From VXMF01 sp965206775 (GTDB lineage Bacteria > Acidobacteriota > Terriglobia > Bryobacterales > UBA6623): a stretch of DNA of 64,000 nucleotides. Below are positions 1 through 8,508 of this stretch, one piece after another; the first letter of the stretch is position 1; the number at the start of each line of letters is the position of its first letter. Both the position numbers and the translations under genes were made by a program. The stretch lies in contig CBDBKU010000003.1 in the NCBI GenBank assembly GCA_965206775.1, positions 1,922,001-1,986,000 of the forward strand, given 5' to 3'. The notes under the pieces were generated by a model, which made no database searches, had not been told where the DNA came from, and was given only the letters and a program-made list of their open reading frames with translations.

Positions 1-735
1 TCCCTTGTACCTGCAGAAGTTGCTCTCGCCTGGTGCGGGTGTTTCGTCGAGATTCAGATCGACGTAGTTCGCAACGACCAGATCCAGCAGGCCGTCACGG
101 TCATAGTCGGTGAACGCGCAGCCCGTGCCCCATCGTCGGCCCCCTGTCGGAAGCCCGGCTGCAGCGGTGACATCACGAAACCGCTTCCCACCTTCATTCC
201 TGTAGAGCAAGTCCGGCCCGTAGTGCGTGACGAAGAGGTCATCGAAGCCGTCGTTGTCGTAATCCCCGACGCAGACGCCCTGACCCCAGCCCACATGAGT
301 CAAATTCGATTCTGCGGTGACATCCTTGAATCGCAGTCCGCCAAGGTTGCGAAACAATTGGCTGGTCGGTGCGGCGCCCTCTTCTGGCAACGTCCACGGC
401 CTTCCGTTTACGAGGAATATGTCGAGCAGCCCGTCGGAATCGAAGTCGAAGAGCGCGACTCCGCTCCCGGTGGTCTCCACGATGTAGCGTTTGCCCTCTG
501 ACCGGCCCAGAACGTGCCGGAAGTTCAGTCCTGCCGCACTGGCAACGTCCTCGAACTGGATCTTGGGCCGCGGAAGATCCGTCCGAGCCAGCGGCGATTG
601 ACGCGGCTCGCGTCCGGTCACCGCGACTCCCTGCCCGGAAGCCACTTGCAGGATCGCAATGACCGCTACGCCAAGGCGAGTGACCGTTCGGCCGAACCGC
701 CCGAGTGCCGTTCCAAGGTGTGGATTGCCCCGCAA
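1..735 (-). CDS. CRTAC1-family FG-GAP repeat protein, 3' end outside the window
   Basis: This minus-strand reading frame runs off the left edge, so only the N-terminal part is present. It opens with a hydrophobic signal-like stretch (VAVIAILQVASG), followed by a segment reading FEDVAxxAGLNFRHV and then calcium-binding-type FG-GAP repeats: FDFDSDGLLDIFLVN, DYDNDGFDDLFVTHYG and DYDRDGLLDLVVANYV. Proteins of this class are secreted seven-bladed propellers whose biochemical role is mostly unknown; many end in an ASPIC/UnbV domain, which would lie beyond the edge. No ATG fits; a TTG at 735 preceded by an ACGAGGAA-type ribosome site is the best start, but a further-upstream TTG cannot be excluded, since the frame stays open to 840. 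A second member of the same class lies at 3673-5871. Confidence 0.8.
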   Translation of the reverse strand, partial: MRGNPHLGTALGRFGRTVTRLGVAVIAILQVASGQGVAVTGREPRQSPLARTDLPRPKIQFEDVASAAGLNFRHVLGRSEGKRYIVETTGSGVALFDFDSDGLLDIFLVNGRPWTLPEEGAAPTSQLFRNLGGLRFKDVTAESNLTHVGWGQGVCVGDYDNDGFDDLFVTHYGPDLLYRNEGGKRFRDVTAAAGLPTGGRRWGTGCAFTDYDRDGLLDLVVANYVDLNLDETPAPGESNFCRYKG

Positions 736-1399
736 AGAATTCCTCGTCGCTGCTTCCGGGACGCCTCGTCGCAGAATTGCGGGAGCGGGAATCGACCGTC
801 CAAGCCGAAGTTTGGACTGGTTCAACAAGCAGTCTCCCGATTAGTCTAACCATCTTGCCGTCAAATGCTTCGCCGTGCACGTCTGGTCATTGCTGATACA
901 GATCGAGTCGTGCAAGTCGGCGCGCCGATCCGGATGACGCATTCCGTCTTATGTGGTGAATTGAGCGCGCCCAGAGCCGAATGCAGGTCACCGACTTCCG
1001 CGTCATGCGGATCCACTTGCAGACGCCGCCGGCTCGTCCCGTGGCTAGGGGGTTCTCCTCCCAGGCTTGACGCAAGGGCGCTTGTTACCAGCAATTCAAG
1101 ACAATGACCGAGGATTGCTCTGAATTGGGACGAAGAGGGTGGACGTCATCTTCGTTGGGGCGGGAGTTAGATTGGCTCCGATCGGCGTTCGAGCAAGTCC
1201 CCGAAGTGGCCGCAGATGTGCCAGCAGTGCGGGGCGAGGATAGCGCCGGTGCGGAAGTGCTTGATGGCAGGCGCTGGAAATTGGTCTGCTCATGCGCGAG
1301 GCACTTGCGCGCCTCATCGCAGGTAGCCGCGTGCTCGCGGAGGGAGGCGAGGGTCGCTTCGATGCACCCTGCGTCGGTATCGCCAATTGATCGAACTGG

Positions 1400-1442
1400 G
1401 CTAGGTATTTGACTCCACACACCCCAATATATTGTGGTTTGG
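1400..1442 (-). repeat. Partial inverted copy of the 140-bp repeat
   Basis: Starting with CTAGGTATTTGACTCCACAC, these roughly 43 bases match the reverse complement of the right end of the repeats at 1621-1760 and 3459-3596. The similarity fades after ATTGTGGTTT. It is a third, truncated copy in opposite orientation, suggesting the repeat family has been active or recombined locally more than once. Confidence 0.6.
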
Positions 1443-1620
1443 CGTATGCATCTCGCTCCACACGGCAGGGGCTCAGGCACATCTTGGAGGCCTATACCGG
1501 CCGTCCCTGACACCTCATAGCGGCACGATTGGCTAACTCGAGCGGTTCCGTGTCGAGGATCCGGCCGATCCGCCCGAAAAGCGCGGGAACACGAGCGCGT
1601 CCAGCGGCCTTAGCTGGACT

Positions 1621-1760
1621 GGGAGCTGAACTAGGTATTCGCGACATCCCACACAGTGGAGAACCGTGTCCCCGACCCAACCAAGCTTCGAGGGATGCTC
1701 GCTATCGACTGCAACCACAAAACGTAGCGGTGTGTGTGGAGTCAAATACCTAGCCCTGTG
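1621..1760 (+). repeat. 140-bp direct repeat, copy 1 (MITE-like)
   Basis: This segment, from GGGAGCTGAACTAGG to CCTAGCCCTGTG, is repeated with few differences at 3459-3596 in the same orientation. Inside it, CTAGGTATT (1631-1639) and AATACCTAG (1745-1753) form 9-bp terminal inverted repeats around a 123-bp core that itself contains complementary CACAC/GTGTG stretches, so the single strand could fold into a long hairpin. There is no open frame of note. The architecture resembles a miniature inverted-repeat element, but without a recognised parent transposase this remains an inference. Confidence 0.7.
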
Positions 1761-1781
1761 CACATTTATCGAGAACGAAAC

Positions 1782-1887
1782 GTCCAGTCCTGGCGGGTCG
1801 GAGAGACGGGAACCGAGGATCGCCGTGCCCATCGGACAGGCTCGCAGCCCCTTGCCACGACTGTCTGCCATCCTGAATTCAGACAAT
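1782..1887 (+). repeat. Left arm of 106-bp inverted repeat flanking the nuclease gene
   Basis: The segment beginning GTCCAGTCCTGGCGGGTCGG and ending near TGAATTCAGACAA matches the reverse complement of 3350-3456 at most positions. It ends only about 11 bases before the ATG at 1899, so the gene and its short leader sit directly inside the two arms. Together with the direct repeats outside, this forms a symmetrical frame around one gene. Confidence 0.75.
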
Positions 1888-1898
1888 AAGATAGCCCT

Positions 1899-3284
1899 AT
1901 GCATACCCCCATCAGCGTATTTGCACGGTCCACATCGGAGGAAGGTAGAAGCGTGGAACGCGACCTGCGGAAACTGATCGATGATCACCGGTTCCGGCAA
2001 TACCATGAGGAGTTCCTGAAGCCAAGGGAATTCAACACGTTCGATGTCCTCCGGTACGCGGATTACGAGATTCGCCACAGCAACGTGCTGGCCTGGCTGC
2101 TTAAGCCTGCTGAGACGCACGGTATCGGCGGAGAATTCCTGGAATGGTTCGTGAAGCACGTCAATGAACGGCTGTCGGCAGCAAATGTAGAGCCTCTTCC
2201 CGCAAGGGACTTCCAGGCGGCGAATGTCGTTGTCGAGAGAGAGCTGGACTACGTCGATATCACTGTTTTCCTCGAGAAAGAGAAGTGTTTGATCGCCATC
2301 GAGAACAAGACAGTACTTGCGTCTGCCGAACACCATGAACAGGTCAGGAGCTACGAGCAGATGCTACGTGGCAAGTACAAGGACCACACGGTGAAGAGCG
2401 TCCTGTTGACTTCCTCGCCAGACGGAAGCTCGGATTCCCCGGGAATTGCCCATGTTGGTTGGGAGTCCGTCCTTAAAGCCATCCGTTCGTTCCATGAGAA
2501 GGGGAAGTTCCGCTCTCGTGGAGCAAGTGAGTTCGTCAGACAATACCTCGACTTGCTCGAAAGGTGGCTTCGCCCCGCGGAAGGCGAGGGCCTCAAGATG
2601 CTTCTCGACGAACATCACTCCATCTTGAAGTCGATGCGTCAGATCCTGGAAAGTGACGACGACGAGGGCGTCGCAGGGATGGTGCCGGAGGATCGGAAAG
2701 ACTACCGCGACGCGCTTGTAAGGCTGGTCAGGGAATCCAGACAGGATCCGAAGCAACTGCGATGGGCAGTGGCATGCTACTTGAGGGACTTGGGCTTTAC
2801 GGTCAAGCTCACCCACAATTCGAAGCCGACTTATTGGGCAAATTGGACAGACGCGAACCTAGCCAAAGCCGCTCGGAGCCTCGGCGGCAAGGATGACTCC
2901 CTCCAGTGGGGGATGACATTCACGTATCACGAAGTCCGCGTGGGCTTCTATCTTTACCAAGAGAGCCCAGGGGAGCAAGAGGGGCACTCACCAATGGGCT
3001 GGCTCAAGAGCTTCATACAAGCGACGCCGATAAACAGACAGGAGCCAAACAAATACCCCATGAGCGACAACGGCTACGGCTGGTTTCAGATTTGCGACGA
3101 AGTGCTCCTATCCAACGACGGACTTGCCGACTTGTCAGGTTTGGAGGTCAACAACGAAGTGTTTCGAAGACTGAAGGACTTCATGGATTCGGACGAGTCG
3201 GAGTACAGACGCATTGATGACTACATCAAGTGCCTAGCCTTCAGGCCCTACGATTCGGCATCCAAACCGGGGGACTCACCATAG
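1899..3284 (+). CDS. PD-(D/E)XK nuclease superfamily protein (PDDEXK_4-like)
   Basis: The 461-residue product has the N-terminal signature of the PD-(D/E)XK family often labelled PDDEXK_4: the segment EIRHSNVLAWLL near residue 57, then GGEFLEWFVKHV, then the nuclease core with D120 in YVDITVFL, and E135/K137 in LIAIENKT. The spacing D-x14-E-x-K is right for a metal-dependent nuclease active site. The C-terminal half (from about residue 230) has no domain I recognise. Members of this family are typically single accessory genes of unknown role, often near restriction or defence genes; none is adjacent here. There is no signal peptide, so it should act in the cytoplasm. Base composition appears lower in GC than the neighbours. 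The gene is framed by an inverted repeat pair and an outer direct repeat pair, suggesting acquisition as a cassette. Confidence 0.75.
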   Translation: MHTPISVFARSTSEEGRSVERDLRKLIDDHRFRQYHEEFLKPREFNTFDVLRYADYEIRHSNVLAWLLKPAETHGIGGEFLEWFVKHVNERLSAANVEPLPARDFQAANVVVERELDYVDITVFLEKEKCLIAIENKTVLASAEHHEQVRSYEQMLRGKYKDHTVKSVLLTSSPDGSSDSPGIAHVGWESVLKAIRSFHEKGKFRSRGASEFVRQYLDLLERWLRPAEGEGLKMLLDEHHSILKSMRQILESDDDEGVAGMVPEDRKDYRDALVRLVRESRQDPKQLRWAVACYLRDLGFTVKLTHNSKPTYWANWTDANLAKAARSLGGKDDSLQWGMTFTYHEVRVGFYLYQESPGEQEGHSPMGWLKSFIQATPINRQEPNKYPMSDNGYGWFQICDEVLLSNDGLADLSGLEVNNEVFRRLKDFMDSDESEYRRIDDYIKCLAFRPYDSASKPGDSP

Positions 3285-3349
3285 CGAGGGATTGAATTGC
3301 CGCTCGATCGGCGAGGCCAGCCACCCATAAGCGCTACCAGGGCCATTTC

Positions 3350-3456
3350 TTGTCTGAATTCAGGGTAGTAGACAGTCGTGGCAGGGGGCCGTGCGAGCCT
3401 GTCCGCTAGGCACGGCAATCCTCGGTTCCCGTCTCTCCGACTCGCCAGGGCTGGAC
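3350..3456 (-). repeat. Right arm of 106-bp inverted repeat flanking the nuclease gene
   Basis: Reading the minus strand from 3456, the sequence GTCCAGCCCTGGCGAGTCGG and what follows reproduces the left arm at 1782-1887 with scattered substitutions. The arm starts 65 bases after the stop of the nuclease gene and is followed after two bases by the second direct repeat. Confidence 0.75.
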
Positions 3457-3458
3457 GT

Positions 3459-3596
3459 GGGAGCTGAACTAGGTATTCGCGACATCCCACACAGTGGAGA
3501 ACCGTGTCCCCGACCCAACCAAGCTTCGGGGAATGCTCGCTATCGACTTCAACCACAATATGTAGCGGTGTGTGGAGTCAAGCACCTGGCCCTGTG
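3459..3596 (+). repeat. 140-bp direct repeat, copy 2
   Basis: Same orientation and nearly the same sequence as 1621-1760, from GGGAGCTGAACTAGG to CCTGGCCCTGTG. The right terminal motif is degenerate here (AGCACCTGG instead of AATACCTAG), so this copy has lost one end of its inverted terminal pair. It is followed by a distinctly AT-rich stretch to about 3672. Confidence 0.7.
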
Positions 3597-3672
3597 ATCG
3601 AAAATGAATCTGGTTCGATGTGAAAATTCAATCTCCAAATATTACATTGCCGAACTAGTGTTATATTTTGCT

Positions 3673-5871
3673 CTAATTGCTGGGACTCTTAGGGTATTGA
3701 TAAATCGAATTTTCCGTAATTTCTATGATTTGTCTTGGGCTAACATCATGGAATTCTTGAACCTGTCCGGTAGTCGGCCATCGGATTTCTAGCGTCTCGA
3801 TGCGCGAGGACTTGCCAAGGCCGATCTGCTGCCGAAGCGAGTTCGCGCCGAAGCTTCCTCCGCTGTTCACCCATCTGTACACCGACCGCCTGGTGCCCCC
3901 TTCTTCGATCTCGGCCCGAATCCTGGCGCCGATCGCCGAGCGATTGGATTCCATTCCCTCGAGCTTGACGACAATCCAATTGTTGTCTGAGCCGGGGTTT
4001 TCGAACAGGGCGTTGCTGTAGCTGTCGCCGGCGTACGCTCCGCCGAGTTCGACGAAGATGTCCTGGTCGCCGTCGTGATCAAAGTCCAGGAAGGCAACGC
4101 CGTGGCCTTTCTGCAAGTGGCCAGCTCCTGCGGACATCGTGACATCTGCGAATCGTCTCCCTCGGTCATTCCGAAACAGCAGATTCGGCATCAAACCCTC
4201 GTACGCCGGGTAGCCCGTTCCGAGGTAAAAGTCCAGATAGCCGTCGTTGTCGATGTCACCGAAGTTTGCGCCCATCGGTTGCGTAATGCGCGTCAGCCCT
4301 GCCAGCCTTCCGATCTCTTCGAAGCCACCCGCGCTTTTCCCCCGGTAGATCCGGTCGAGTTCCGTATTCATCGCAGGGAGACCCATATGTTCCGCTGCGA
4401 CGTCTCGTACATCCCACTCGTATCCTGAAACGAACAGGTCCAGGATCCCGTCGTTGTCGAAGTCCCAGAACCAAGCCGGAAAGCTCTTCATTGGGAGTTC
4501 TACGCCGAGGTCGAATGCGACATCGTCGAACGTTCCGTCGCCGTTGTTGCGGTAGAGCCTGTTTAGGCCGCCAAAGTTCGAGACATATAGGTCCGGGAAA
4601 CCGTCCTGGTTGAAGTCGCCCCAGACCGCAGCCTTGGCGAAGTCGTCGTTCGTCACGCCGGCCTGGACCGCGGTGTCGACAAACGTGCCGTCTCCCTTGT
4701 TTTGGAAGAGCTGGCTTGGAAAATGCTCGTTGCCGACAAAGAGATCGACATCGCCGTCGTTGTCGTAGTCTGCCCACGCAGCGGCTTGCGTCGGATAGTG
4801 CCGGTCGGCAAGCCCGGCTCCCTTGGTGACGTCTCTGAATCGTCCCGTTCCGTCATTGTTCAAAAGCGAGTTCGGGTAGCTCAGCCCAGCTTCCTCCAGC
4901 CATGCCCCCCGCATCACGAACACGTCCAAGTCGCCGTCGTTGTCGTAGTCGGCCTGAATCAAGTTCAGTCCTCCGTACAAGCCGGTGAGCCCGGCTTTCG
5001 CGGTCTCGTCAGTGAAAAGGCCCCCGCCGTTCCGGAAATACCGCAGCTGTCCGTGAGGACTCCAGTCGGAGACCACGATATCGAGCCATCCGTCACCGTC
5101 AAGATCGTCTGCGATCACGCCGCCGCTCAGGCTCAACGTCCCGAGACCCACTTCGGTTGCGACGTTTCGAAACGGCCTCCCGCCTGCTTCGGATCCGAAG
5201 CTCTCCGGGGGTATCAGCAGATGGGATGGCACCTCGTCCGGGTACTGGCCCAGCGTCATGAAGGCTAGGTTCAGCAGCCAGCGCGCCTCGATGTACCTAG
5301 GTCGCCTGTCCAAGATGGCTGTCAGATGACGAATGGCCTCCTGCGAATAGCTTGGATCCCGATGCACACCGCCATCCCGGATTGGCAGGATGCAGCTCCT
5401 CGGATCCGCGTGGGCCAGGCAGTTTTGGGCTTCGCCCATGCGCATGTACGCGACGGCCAGCTGGAAGGCGGCCTCGGTGCCAGCCTCGCCCGAGAGTTCG
5501 TAGCTCTCCTTCAGGTGCTCTATCGCGTGCTCGTTGTTCCCCAGCCGCAACTCGTCCTTGCCCAGAGCGAGTCGCAAGCGTGCCTCCAGACCGGGTTGCG
5601 TGCCGGGGGGCAGGGCTCGCAACTCTTCGCGTACCCCTGCCAGGACGTCGCGCCCGGTGTAAATGTTCGCGACCTGACTGCTGTCGCGCACGGCCTCAAG
5701 TGCGTCGAGCATCCATGCGTGGCTGTCATTGGGCCGGAGCTGAACGGACGGAGTGTCAGTTGTTACGGAATTGTCAGGCCTGGCCTGCTGGGCTGACACT
5801 CCGATGGGGGCGAGCAAGCAGCCCACGAACGCCATCAGGGCCAAGGCGGCTTTCCGCCGAAGGTTCCGCAT
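3673..5871 (-). CDS. Secreted CRTAC1-family FG-GAP/ASPIC-UnbV protein with N-terminal TPR-like region
   Basis: The 732-residue product starts with a clear Sec signal peptide (MRNLRRKAALALMAFVGCLL, cleaved after VSAQA-like alanines). The frame is open further upstream, but this ATG at 5871 is the first that gives a signal peptide. Residues about 60-230 have alternating helices typical of TPR units (LRLALGKDELRLGNNEHAIEHL; EAAFQLAVAYMRMGEAQNCL). From about 240 to 620 there are repeated FG-GAP/VCBS motifs such as DLDGDGWLDIVVSDW, DYDNDGDLDVFVMRG and DFDHDGDQDIFVELG, followed by an ASPIC/UnbV domain (SNRSAIGARIRAE ... LGKSSRIETLEIRWP). The family folds as an exported beta-propeller; a precise substrate is not known. 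Divergent from the S15 peptidase gene at 6132. Confidence 0.9.
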   Translation of the reverse strand: MRNLRRKAALALMAFVGCLLAPIGVSAQQARPDNSVTTDTPSVQLRPNDSHAWMLDALEAVRDSSQVANIYTGRDVLAGVREELRALPPGTQPGLEARLRLALGKDELRLGNNEHAIEHLKESYELSGEAGTEAAFQLAVAYMRMGEAQNCLAHADPRSCILPIRDGGVHRDPSYSQEAIRHLTAILDRRPRYIEARWLLNLAFMTLGQYPDEVPSHLLIPPESFGSEAGGRPFRNVATEVGLGTLSLSGGVIADDLDGDGWLDIVVSDWSPHGQLRYFRNGGGLFTDETAKAGLTGLYGGLNLIQADYDNDGDLDVFVMRGAWLEEAGLSYPNSLLNNDGTGRFRDVTKGAGLADRHYPTQAAAWADYDNDGDVDLFVGNEHFPSQLFQNKGDGTFVDTAVQAGVTNDDFAKAAVWGDFNQDGFPDLYVSNFGGLNRLYRNNGDGTFDDVAFDLGVELPMKSFPAWFWDFDNDGILDLFVSGYEWDVRDVAAEHMGLPAMNTELDRIYRGKSAGGFEEIGRLAGLTRITQPMGANFGDIDNDGYLDFYLGTGYPAYEGLMPNLLFRNDRGRRFADVTMSAGAGHLQKGHGVAFLDFDHDGDQDIFVELGGAYAGDSYSNALFENPGSDNNWIVVKLEGMESNRSAIGARIRAEIEEGGTRRSVYRWVNSGGSFGANSLRQQIGLGKSSRIETLEIRWPTTGQVQEFHDVSPRQIIEITENSIYQYPKSPSN

Positions 5872-6131
5872 AGTCGGATCGGGACTTGTCAACAATACCG
5901 GACCGCGCCGAGGCCATGCTACCAGACGCGTCCGAAAACCCCGAGGGTGGAAGCTGTCCGAGGCAGGTGCCTTCGGTGCAGTCGACCTGCCACCGCGGCC
6001 TGCCGAGAAGCCGCTCGCCCGTGGTCCTCCCAACACAGTGGGCCACCGGCGCTACGTCACGTCGTTATCATTGCAATGGCACAGTTCACGGCCCAGCCTT
6101 TACAAAGCTCGGCGAGGTGCCATCAGCGACC

Positions 6132-7943
6132 ATGAGTAGCTTGAAACCGAGATTCAACCCCACCACGGCAAGTCGTGCGCTCGTCTTGCTCGTTGTAACT
6201 GTCGGGTCCCTCGCGGCCCACGAGTTTCCGACATCGCCTCCACCCAGAAACGATATTGTCGTAGAAAACCGTGTGGCGATCCCCATGCGCGACGGAGTGG
6301 TCCTATTTGCCGACGTGTATCGGCCAGCAGGCGACAGCAAGCACCCGGTGATCGTCTCTCGCACGCCGTACTCGACCGAACGCTCTCCGAACTCCTACTC
6401 TGCGGCGGTCTACTTCTCGCGCCGCGGCTACGTATACGTCTATCAGGACGTTCGCGGCAGGCACGAGTCCGAAGGTAGCTGGGAACCGTTCCGAGATGAC
6501 ATCGAGGATGGTTACGACACGATCGAGTGGGCAGCCAAGCAAGCTTGGTCAAATGGCAAGGTCGGCATGGAAGGAGGTTCCTATCTCGGCCATGTCCAGT
6601 GGAGGGCTGCGCAAGCGAAGCCGCCGCATCTGGTGACGATCTTCCCTCGCGTGGCGTCGACGAGCATCTATCACGATTGGATTACGGTCAACGGGGGATG
6701 GCGTCTGGCCTTTAACTTCGGATGGGGGCCGGTCCGGCAGGAATCGCGCATCATGCAGAACCCGGGCCCGCACGCGATGGACGGAGGGCCGGAAGGCATT
6801 GCCTACGACAAGGTCGTCTGGCACCTGCCGCTCGATGAAATGCAAGCGCTCGTCGGCCGCGACGCCCAGTTCTACAAGGACTGGCTGGCACATCCCGACT
6901 ATGACGACTACTGGCGTCTGCTGAATGTCGAAGAGCGCTTCGACACGATCTCCGTCCCGGTCCACACGATGGGCGGCTTCTTCGACATCTTCGCCCAAGG
7001 GACCCTGCGGGGTTACACCGGAGTCAGCACTCTGGGCGGCACCCAGGTAGCGCGCGAGGGGAGCCACATGGTGATCGGCCCCTGGGAGCATGGCGTTTCC
7101 CAGACGGTTGGCGAGATGGATTGGGGCCAGTCCGCTGAGATCGATACCAACGCGCTAGCGCTTCGGTGGTTCGACTACTGGCTCAAGGGAATCGAGAACG
7201 GGTTGTCTGACGAGCCACCCGTCAAGATCTTCGTGATGGGCAGGAACGAGTGGCGCTATGAGAACGAATACCCGCTGGCTCGCACGAGGTACGTACCGCT
7301 CTACCTGCACAGCGAAGGCAACGCCAACGGTTCGCGTGGCGACGGGCTCTTGTCCTGGCAGAAACTGAACGCGGAATCCGAGCAGGACAGTTACATTTAC
7401 GATCCTGGAAACCCCGTTCCCAGCCTCGGAGGAGCAAACTGCTGCGGCGTCGCGACGTCCTCAGGCGCAAGGGACCAGCGACCGATCGAGCATCGTGCGG
7501 ACGTGCTCGTCTACACCACCGAGATTCTCTCGGCACCCCTCGAAGCTGTCGGGCCAGTGAAACTCGTTCTCCATGCGTCCTCGAGCGCAGTCGACACAGA
7601 TTTCGTGGCCAAGCTGATCGACGTGTATCCGGACGGGCGCTCGATCAACGTCGCCGAGGGGATTCTCCGGGCCCGTCACCGGGAGGGCATGGACCGGCAA
7701 GTGCTTATGGTTCCGGGCCAAGCCTACGAGATGGCGGTCGACATGATCGGCACTGCCAACCTGTTTCAAGCGGGGCATCGCATCCGCGTTCATGTCACGA
7801 GCAGCCATTTTCCGCAGTTCGCAAGGAACCTGAACAATGATGAGCCGTACGGGACCAGCGGGTCGTATGTCGTTGCCGAACAGACCGTGTACCACTCGCC
7901 GACCAAGCCGTCGCATATTCTCCTGCCGGTCGTGGGTCCGTAG
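6132..7943 (+). CDS. CocE/NonD-type X-Pro dipeptidyl-peptidase family hydrolase (S15)
   Basis: The 603-residue product carries an N-terminal signal anchor (RALVLLVVTVGSLAAHEF) and then the S15 alpha/beta-hydrolase: IPMRDGVVLFADVYRP near residue 50, the ordered DVRGRHESEG segment, the nucleophile elbow GGSYLG with Ser150, and the catalytic-His region IGPWEHG. The C-terminal part (SAPLEAVGPVKLVLHASS... VDTDFVAKLIDVYPDG) is the jelly-roll domain typical of CocE-like acyl hydrolases. These enzymes cleave esters, amides or X-Pro peptides; the substrate cannot be read here. The usual elbow is G-x-S-Y-x-G, so the active site is intact. ATG 6132 was chosen because it starts the signal peptide; the frame is open upstream to 5886. 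Confidence 0.88.
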   Translation: MSSLKPRFNPTTASRALVLLVVTVGSLAAHEFPTSPPPRNDIVVENRVAIPMRDGVVLFADVYRPAGDSKHPVIVSRTPYSTERSPNSYSAAVYFSRRGYVYVYQDVRGRHESEGSWEPFRDDIEDGYDTIEWAAKQAWSNGKVGMEGGSYLGHVQWRAAQAKPPHLVTIFPRVASTSIYHDWITVNGGWRLAFNFGWGPVRQESRIMQNPGPHAMDGGPEGIAYDKVVWHLPLDEMQALVGRDAQFYKDWLAHPDYDDYWRLLNVEERFDTISVPVHTMGGFFDIFAQGTLRGYTGVSTLGGTQVAREGSHMVIGPWEHGVSQTVGEMDWGQSAEIDTNALALRWFDYWLKGIENGLSDEPPVKIFVMGRNEWRYENEYPLARTRYVPLYLHSEGNANGSRGDGLLSWQKLNAESEQDSYIYDPGNPVPSLGGANCCGVATSSGARDQRPIEHRADVLVYTTEILSAPLEAVGPVKLVLHASSSAVDTDFVAKLIDVYPDGRSINVAEGILRARHREGMDRQVLMVPGQAYEMAVDMIGTANLFQAGHRIRVHVTSSHFPQFARNLNNDEPYGTSGSYVVAEQTVYHSPTKPSHILLPVVGP

Positions 7944-7970
7944 AGTGAAATCGTTGCGACTTCGACTCTA
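7941..7970 (+). terminator. Candidate hairpin at the end of the S15 gene
   Basis: Beginning on the stop codon, TAGAGT pairs with ACTCTA, and inside them GAAATCG pairs with CGACTTC around a TTG loop, with one bulged G and one mismatch: a stem of about 12 pairs. There is no run of Ts downstream, so it may be a Rho-type or weak terminator rather than a classical intrinsic one. Confidence 0.4.
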
Positions 7971-8056
7971 GTCCGTCGTTGGAATGGACGCTGGCCACTG
8001 TCGATCGTCGCGGGCTGTCGCGGATGAAATCGGTTCCGTACTATGAGTACCGAGTG

Positions 8057-8479
8057 ATGCCGCGCGTGCCAACCTGGCTGCTGGCGGTGGTCTGTTCGGC
8101 TTCCTTGCAACCCGCGGCCCAGGCGGCTGCCGACGCAACAGGCGTCGCCAATGCGATACGACCGGCAGGCTCGATACGCACGGCAACCTTCGTGGGGATG
8201 GAATTGCCGTACGAGGTTGTCGACGGAATGGCCGTCCAAGCTGCCGACATGATTCTGGGGCGGATCGAGGATTTCGAGTCCCCCTCGCGCCAGGCACGGC
8301 CTGTGAATGCCACGCATCGCGCATGGCCAGCGCGACGCGACCTGGCTACGGTCGAGACGCAGCTTCTCTGGCTCGAAGGCAGCATTCCATATGGCATCCA
8401 CGATGAAGTCGAGGACTAGCAGCGCGCCAACGTTCTCGAAGCGATTGGTGAATGTAACGAAAAAACCGTGACGCTGGTA
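8057..8479 (+). pseudogene. Truncated astacin-like (M12A) metallopeptidase remnant
   Basis: A Sec signal peptide (MPRVPTWLLAVVCSASLQ...) is followed by a segment resembling the propeptide of bacterial astacin-type zinc peptidases: LPYEVVDGMAVQAADMILG, then LWLEGSIPYGI, where full-length members have W-P-x-G-x-IPY-x-I. The frame meets TAG at 8417-8419, but family-like sequence continues in the same frame (QQRANVLEAIGECNEKTVTLV, compare the family's AI-x-HWEEKT-x-IRF). No HExxHxxGxxH zinc site follows; the PQQ-propeller gene begins at 8509. I read it as a gene broken by a nonsense codon and a deletion of the catalytic domain. The attribution rests on pattern recall. Confidence 0.55.
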
Positions 8480-8508
8480 GCGGGCCCAACCCTTACCAGG
8501 ACCCTTTC

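Larger units (their letters stand above)
736..1898. other. Non-coding stretch with repeats; no supported gene
   Basis: About 1.16 kb in which open frames exist on both strands but none has a recognisable domain, credible ribosome site or conserved-looking composition. The right half holds a cluster of repeats described separately (1400-1442, 1621-1760, 1782-1887) that belong to the structure around the nuclease gene at 1899-3284. The left half (850-1400) shows nothing I can name. Confidence 0.5.
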
